From the NCBI GenBank assembly GCA_026002305.1, contig BOBI01000085.1, forward strand, positions 1 to 9,370: a stretch of DNA of 9,370 bases, read 5' to 3'. Positions 5,258-9,370 of this stretch are shown here, in pieces. The translations under genes were made by a program, and so were the position numbers. The notes below the pieces were generated by a model, which worked only from the letters and a program-made list of their open reading frames with translations, made no database searches and was not told the origin of the DNA. Position 1 is the stretch's first letter. Every line of letters begins with the position of its first letter. The DNA is from Spirochaetia bacterium. Lineage in GTDB: Bacteria; Spirochaetota; Spirochaetia; Treponematales; Breznakiellaceae.

Positions 5258-7159
5258 ATGGCTAATAAATTTAGCAAGGATTCTCTGAATAAACTCAGAG
5301 ATGACTTAAAAAAAGCTTGGAGGAAGTCACCCTACACAATTCTTGTCTGCGGCGGTACCGCTTGTCAGTCTAATAAAGGTGAAGAGATCTACCAGACATT
5401 AGTAAGCGAAGCAAAAAAACAGGGCGCTGCAAACGATGTTCAAATTGTAAAAACCGGTTGTTTCGGTTTCTGCGAGAAGGGACCTATTGTAAAAGTTTGC
5501 AAAGGCGAGCACGTTTCCTTCTATGTAGAAGTTAAACCGGAAGATTCGGCCGAAATTATTTCTACACAGGTTAAGGGCGGCAAAGAAGTTGAAAGGCTCC
5601 TCTACAAAGACCCGAACGCAAAAGAGCACAAAGCGGGCGCCGGAGAAGGCAATATCGGCTTCTATCAGAAACAGGTTCGCGTTGTGCTGCGTAACTGCGG
5701 TGCGATAAATCCTGAAGATATTAACGAATACATTGCAAACGACGGCTATGTGGCGTTGGAAAAAGCTCTGTTTGAATGGAAACCGGAAGATGTTATCGAA
5801 CAAATTAAAATTTCCGGTATTCGCGGACGCGGCGGCGCAGGCTTCCCCACATGGATGAAGTGGAATACCACAAAAGACGTAAAGAGCGATATAAAATACG
5901 TTGTTTGTAATGCCGACGAAGGCGACCCGGGCGCCTACATGGATCGTTCAACAATCGAAGGCGATCCCCATTCCGTTATCGAGGCAATGACAATCTGCGG
6001 TAAAACAATCGGCGGTACACAGGGTTATGTGTATATCCGCGCGGAATACCCGCTTGCCGTTCACCGTTTGGAAATTGCCCTTAAACAGGCAAAAGAAAAC
6101 GGCCTGCTTGGCAAGGATATTTTGGGTTCCGGTTTTGATTTTGACATTGAGATTCGTCTTGGCGCAGGCGCTTTTGTATGCGGCGAAGAAACAGCTCTGT
6201 TACGCTCGCTGGAAGGTCAGCGCGGTATGCCTACACCAAAGCCGCCGTTCCCCGCTATCGCAGGTCTTTGGGCAAAACCAACCTGTATCAACAACGTGGA
6301 AACATTCGCCAACCTGCCGGCAATTCTTGCCAAAGGCGGCGCATGGTTTGCCTCAATGGGTACACCGGATTCAAAGGGTACCAAAGTATTCGCACTTACA
6401 GGAAAGGTTGAAAACTCAGGTCTTATTGAAGTTCCAATGGGCACCACCCTGCGCGAAATTATTTTTGAAATTGGCGGCGGCATCAAAAACGGCAAGAAAT
6501 TCAAAGGCGTTCAGACAGGCGGTCCTTCAGGCGGTATCCTAACCGAAAAAGATATTGATACCCCGATTGACTTTGGCGGTCTTGCAAAAATGGGATCGAT
6601 GATGGGCTCCGGCGGTATGATCGTTATGGACGAAGATGATTGTATGGTAGACGTTGCGCGCTTCTATATGGACTTCTGCGTTGACGAAAGCTGCGGTAAA
6701 TGTTCACCGTGCCGTATCGGTACAAGCCAGATTTTGGCTATCCTTAACAAGATTGCCGAAGGCAAAGGCGACGAGGCCGACCTTATAAAACTGGAAACTA
6801 TCGGCAAGGCCATGCAAAAAGCATCGTTGTGCGCATTGGGGCAAACAGCGCCTAACCCGACACTTTCTTCCATAAAGAGCTTCCGCGATGAATACATTGA
6901 GCATATCAGAGACAAGAAATGCCGTGCGGGTAAGTGTAAGAAACTTGCAGTCTACGAGATTCTAGAAGAACCCTGTATCGGCTGCGGTAAGTGCGCTAAA
7001 AATTGTCCTGTTGACGCGATTACATCAAAAGAAGGCTGGACAGCGCCGGCGGACGGCAAGAAGAAAAAGCCGCCTATGATTATCGATCAAACTAAGTGTA
7101 TCAAGTGCGCCGAATGTTTCAACAATTGTAAGTTTGAAGCCGTCGTGGTCAAAAAATAA
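5258..7159 (+). CDS. hydB: [FeFe]-hydrogenase subunit HydB, NuoF-like NAD(H)/FMN flavoprotein
   Basis: HydB (633 residues) is the flavin subunit where NADH and ferredoxin electrons are thought to meet. Domains in order: a thioredoxin-like [2Fe-2S] domain (Cys31, Cys36, Cys68, Cys72); the NuoF-like NADH/FMN core with GRGGAGF (190-196) and NADEGDPGAYMDR (218-230); a [4Fe-4S] site Cys479, Cys482, Cys485 (CGKCSPC) and Cys525; and a C-terminal 2x[4Fe-4S] ferredoxin domain (Cys573/576/579/583 and Cys614/617/620/624). This is longer than NuoF of complex I, which lacks the two extra ferredoxin-type ends, and matches HydB/HndC of trimeric or tetrameric hydrogenases. AAGGAG at 5247-5252 fixes ATG 5258. 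The gap from hydC is 16 bp, so the genes are co-transcribed. All predicted ligands are intact. Confidence 0.94.
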   Translation: MANKFSKDSLNKLRDDLKKAWRKSPYTILVCGGTACQSNKGEEIYQTLVSEAKKQGAANDVQIVKTGCFGFCEKGPIVKVCKGEHVSFYVEVKPEDSAEIISTQVKGGKEVERLLYKDPNAKEHKAGAGEGNIGFYQKQVRVVLRNCGAINPEDINEYIANDGYVALEKALFEWKPEDVIEQIKISGIRGRGGAGFPTWMKWNTTKDVKSDIKYVVCNADEGDPGAYMDRSTIEGDPHSVIEAMTICGKTIGGTQGYVYIRAEYPLAVHRLEIALKQAKENGLLGKDILGSGFDFDIEIRLGAGAFVCGEETALLRSLEGQRGMPTPKPPFPAIAGLWAKPTCINNVETFANLPAILAKGGAWFASMGTPDSKGTKVFALTGKVENSGLIEVPMGTTLREIIFEIGGGIKNGKKFKGVQTGGPSGGILTEKDIDTPIDFGGLAKMGSMMGSGGMIVMDEDDCMVDVARFYMDFCVDESCGKCSPCRIGTSQILAILNKIAEGKGDEADLIKLETIGKAMQKASLCALGQTAPNPTLSSIKSFRDEYIEHIRDKKCRAGKCKKLAVYEILEEPCIGCGKCAKNCPVDAITSKEGWTAPADGKKKKPPMIIDQTKCIKCAECFNNCKFEAVVVKK

Positions 7160-7170
7160 GGAGATTGAAT

Positions 7171-8925
7171 ATGATAGACATAAAAATAAACGGTACAACT
7201 GTTTCTGTTGAAGAAGGTACCACTATCGTAAATGCCGCAAAGAAGGTGAATATCAAAATTCCAACCCTTTGCTATAATCCGGATCTGCCACCGTGGGCAT
7301 CATGCGGTCTTTGTATAGTGCGGACTATGGGTCCCGGCTCGCCCCGTATGGCGCGCGCCTGTACCACAGCGGTAGCGCCCGGCATGGACATAATTACCCA
7401 CGATGCGGAGTTGATCGCCGTACGCAAATCGGTTTTGGAATTGATTCTCTCGAATCACCCGGCAGATTGTTTACAGTGCCCCCGCAACGGCTCCTGCGAA
7501 TTGCAGACGCTTGCTGCGGAATTCGGTATTCGTGAACATCCGTTTGAAAAAATTCCGAACTCGCTTAAAATTGACGATTCAAACCCGTCGATCATTATCG
7601 ATCCTTCGAAATGTATTCGCTGCGGACGTTGCGTAAAGGTTTGCCAGCAGGTGCAGAATGTATGGGCGATTGAATTTTTAGGCCGTGGCATAAAGAGCCG
7701 CATTGCAAGCGCCGCCGATGTACCATTAGGCGAAAGCCCCTGTATTAAGTGCGGTCAGTGCGCGGCGCATTGCCCTGTTGGCGCAATTTACGAGCGCGAC
7801 GACACACAACAGGTGTGGAATGCTTTAATGAATCCCGACCTTACCTGCGCGGTTCAGTTTGCTCCGGCGGTACGTGTTGCATTAGCCGAAGAATTCGGAC
7901 TGGAACCCGGCAAAATCTTTACAAAAAAGATATACGCCGCGCTTCGTAAACTTGGCTTTAACGCAGTTTTTGACACCAACTTTAGCGCCGACCTTACCAT
8001 TATGGAAGAAGGCAGCGAGCTTGTAAAACGTCTTACCGAAAAATCGAAAGACATCCCGCTTATTACATCGTGCTGCCCCGCGTGGGTCGATTACATGGAG
8101 AAATACTACAGCGACTTTATTCCGAACTTCTCCACAGCAAAATCACCACAGCAGATGTTAGGCGCCATGATCAAGGGTTACTGGGCACAGAAAGCCGGTG
8201 TTAACCCCGACAAAGTTTACTCGGTATCGATAATGCCTTGCACGGCGAAAAAGTGGGAAGCGCACCGCGACGACCACATGAAGAGCGCCGGACACGGCTG
8301 GGATGTTGATATTGCAATTACAACACGCGAGCTTGCCCGCATGATAAAGCAAGCCGGTATCGACATTGTAAATCTTCCCGACGAAGAAGCCGACAGCCCG
8401 CTTGGGCCTTACACAGGCGCGGGTACGCTCTTTGGCGCCACAGGCGGCGTTATGGAAGCGGCGGTACGCAGCGCATACTTCCTTGTTACCAAGAAAGAAC
8501 TAGGCGATGTGAACTTTAAACCGGCTCGCGGTTTGGAAGGCATTAAAGAAGCCGAAGTTGATCTTGACGGAACCAAAATAAAGATCTGCATAGCGCACCA
8601 GATGGGCAATATCGAAGCGGTTCTGAACAAGATCCGTGAATGCCGCAAAGAAGGCAAACCTTCTCCATGGCAATTTATCGAGGTTATGGCCTGTCGCGGC
8701 GGTTGTGTCGCAGGCGGCGGACAGCCCTACGGAGCCACCGACGAAATTCGAACAACCCGCGCAGCCGGTCTTTACAAAGACGACGAACAATCCAAAATCC
8801 GCTGTTCGCACCAGAACCCGCTTATCACCCAAGTTTACAGCGAATTCCTTAAAACACCAGGCAGCGAAATAGCACACAAACTTCTGCACACCCACTACCA
8901 CGAGTTGCCGCTTTACACAAAATAG
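7171..8925 (+). CDS. hydA: [FeFe]-hydrogenase catalytic subunit HydA
   Basis: HydA (584 residues) reversibly reduces protons to H2 at the H-cluster. Domains in order: a plant-type [2Fe-2S] ferredoxin (Cys34, Cys45, Cys48, Cys64); a His-Cys [4Fe-4S] site (His96, Cys100, Cys103, Cys109); two [4Fe-4S] clusters (Cys148/151/154/158 and Cys191/194/197/201); and the H-cluster domain. Signatures are L1 TSCCPAW (299-305), L2 MPCTAKKWE (355-363) and L3 MACRGGC-x2-GGGQP (from 506). Likely H-cluster ligands are Cys302, Cys357, Cys508 and Cys512, with Cys301 as the proton-relay cysteine. The small-subunit-like tail follows from about 530. AAGGAG at 7158-7163 supports ATG 7171 over a TTG at 7165. The gene starts 11 bp after hydB. 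No Tat signal is present, so the complex is cytoplasmic. The architecture with HydB and HydC points to an electron-bifurcating group A enzyme. Confidence 0.95.
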   Translation: MIDIKINGTTVSVEEGTTIVNAAKKVNIKIPTLCYNPDLPPWASCGLCIVRTMGPGSPRMARACTTAVAPGMDIITHDAELIAVRKSVLELILSNHPADCLQCPRNGSCELQTLAAEFGIREHPFEKIPNSLKIDDSNPSIIIDPSKCIRCGRCVKVCQQVQNVWAIEFLGRGIKSRIASAADVPLGESPCIKCGQCAAHCPVGAIYERDDTQQVWNALMNPDLTCAVQFAPAVRVALAEEFGLEPGKIFTKKIYAALRKLGFNAVFDTNFSADLTIMEEGSELVKRLTEKSKDIPLITSCCPAWVDYMEKYYSDFIPNFSTAKSPQQMLGAMIKGYWAQKAGVNPDKVYSVSIMPCTAKKWEAHRDDHMKSAGHGWDVDIAITTRELARMIKQAGIDIVNLPDEEADSPLGPYTGAGTLFGATGGVMEAAVRSAYFLVTKKELGDVNFKPARGLEGIKEAEVDLDGTKIKICIAHQMGNIEAVLNKIRECRKEGKPSPWQFIEVMACRGGCVAGGGQPYGATDEIRTTRAAGLYKDDEQSKIRCSHQNPLITQVYSEFLKTPGSEIAHKLLHTHYHELPLYTK

Positions 8926-8948
8926 TTTAGACACCTGTAGTGAATGTA

Positions 8949-8982
8949 AAGCCCGTCCCTTGAAAAAGGGGCGGGCTTTTTT
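8949..8982 (+). terminator. Strong intrinsic terminator of the hyd operon
   Basis: An 11-bp stem, 8949-8959 paired with 8968-8978 (one G-U pair), closes an eight-base loop and runs into six T residues (8977-8982). It lies 23 bp after the hydA stop and is oriented to end the hyd transcript. Confidence 0.93.
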
Positions 8983-9001
8983 GCTGGCCGCATTTTTTCT
9001 A

Positions 9002-9023
9002 CGTAAAAACCGCGTAAAAACCG
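9002..9023. repeat. Two tandem copies of an 11-bp unit
   Basis: CGTAAAAACCG occurs twice in direct succession (9002-9012 and 9013-9023) in the gene-free stretch after the hyd terminator. It is short and possibly meaningless. Confidence 0.7.
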
Positions 9024-9113
9024 CTCTTCAATTACTTGCGCGTTGGGTGGGTGCTGTATCTATTCGTTTGCATTCGTGGTTGTATTATTCTAATTCGTTC
9101 ACAGAACCGGAAA

Positions 9114-9157
9114 ATTCCTACATGGAATGTACACTAGTGTATGAATTTGTATACAAA
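9114..9157. promoter_or_regulatory. Cluster of three small dyads next to the right IS end
   Basis: Three dyads lie within 44 bp: ATTCC-TACAT-GGAAT (9114-9128), the perfect 12-bp palindrome TACACTAGTGTA (9130-9141), and the perfect 12-bp palindrome TTTGTATACAAA (9146-9157). The two palindromes are centred 16 bp apart. The last one ends three bases before the IS inverted repeat. They could be operators of a gene separated from them by the IS, or a preferred insertion target. No gene is visible between 8983 and 9160. Confidence 0.4.
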
Positions 9158-9160
9158 AGA

Positions 9161-9180
9161 GTGCACCAAAAAATCGAGTG
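9161..9180. repeat. IS terminal inverted repeat, right copy
   Basis: GTGCACCAAAAAATCGAGTG on the plus strand is the exact reverse complement of 106-125. It begins three bases after the transposase frame's second stop (9186-9184), as expected for the right end of an IS. Confidence 0.85.
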
Positions 9181-9183
9181 TTT

Positions 9184-9370
9184 TTAGGCGGTCGACAAAA
9201 GCCTGTTTGCAGTGCTAGTCCAAAGCCCGCTCTCAACTTTTTAGCGCAACGAAAGCATGAATCCTGCGTTTGACAGGTTCCACCGCATACCGGATTGCTT
9301 ACACCGCCGCTGAACCACGACCTTGTTTGCACTTTCTATTGGTCCCGAACCGATAAAATATCCGTTGCGA
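9184..9370 (-). pseudogene. C-terminal part of an ISKra4-family-like transposase with an in-frame stop
   Basis: Reading from 9369 on the minus strand gives RNGYFIGSGPIESANK, then a VVVQRRCKQSGMRWN block and LSLR. The IGSG..E....K....R.KQSGMRW pattern is the C-terminal hallmark of ISKra4-type DDE transposases. A TAA at 9243-9241 interrupts the frame, but the same frame continues with KVESGLW, which is also typical of the family tail, to a second TAA at 9186-9184. The first stop therefore looks like a nonsense mutation removing the last 18 residues. It may leave the enzyme partly active or dead. The N-terminal part and catalytic residues are outside the window. Confidence 0.75.

Larger units (their letters stand above)
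9161..9370 (-). mobile_element. 3' end of an ISKra4-like insertion sequence (right copy), truncated by window edge
   Basis: The element enters from the right edge on the minus strand. It contains the C-terminal part of an ISKra4-like transposase, whose frame ends at 9184, and it finishes with the 20-bp terminal repeat at 9180-9161. It has the same orientation as the left IS end at 1-125. Confidence 0.8.

Noticed and set aside
5399..5803. 134-codon minus-strand frame inside hydB
   Set aside because: It is an antisense shadow of the well-supported hydB frame.
106..9180. Firm call of a composite transposon
   Set aside because: The outer IS ends and any target duplications are outside the window, and the cargo looks like ordinary chromosomal genes. 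Two independent insertions explain it as well.
8960..9187. 75-codon plus-strand open frame after hydA
   Set aside because: It begins in the loop of the hyd terminator, crosses the IS boundary and terminal repeat, lacks a ribosome site and resembles no family.
9099..9332. 77-codon minus-strand open frame at the right edge
   Set aside because: It is a shifted frame of the transposase C-terminus and runs past the IS end.

Overview
The window looks like about 9 kb of a spirochaete chromosome, most probably a Treponema-like anaerobe. The reasons are a spirochaete-type MltG with an unusual motif, a CxxCxxCC protein of the type spirochaetes carry, a lipoprotein with a relaxed lipobox, and a trimeric [FeFe]-hydrogenase typical of fermentative or H2-cycling anaerobes. 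The assignment to Treponema is inference from gene content, not a search result.

Layout. Both edges are ends of an insertion sequence. At the left edge, positions 1-125 hold the 5' end of an IS whose transposase starts at 53 and runs off the window on the minus strand. At the right edge, positions 9161-9370 hold the 3' end of an IS on the same strand, with a recognisable ISKra4-like transposase C-terminus. The two ends share a perfect 20-bp inverted repeat, so the intervening 9.0 kb lies between two related IS copies in direct orientation.

Between them, all on the plus strand, are: (i) a lipoprotein solute-binding protein of the Fe(III)/aminoethylphosphonate ABC type (203-1213) with no permease or ATPase beside it; (ii) a long hairpin leader followed by a sodium:solute symporter (1362-2864); (iii) nine tandem copies of a 13-bp unit that begin inside the symporter stop region, then a perfect 21-bp stem-loop; (iv) a two-gene unit of a CxxCxxCC cysteine-cluster protein and mltG, coupled through a TTGA overlap and closed by a weak terminator; (v) a promoter followed by hydC-hydB-hydA (4771-8925), closed by a strong intrinsic terminator.

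The hyd operon is the metabolic centre of the window. HydC (NuoE-like), HydB (NuoF-like, FMN/NADH site plus extra ferredoxin domains) and HydA (H-cluster subunit) form a soluble complex of the type that couples NADH and reduced ferredoxin oxidation to H2 formation, or the reverse. All iron-sulfur and H-cluster ligands examined are present. No hydrogenase maturation genes (hydE, hydF, hydG) are in the window. I saw no wholly new system. The most unusual structures are the IS bracket, the 13-bp tandem array, and the large hairpins in the gaps.
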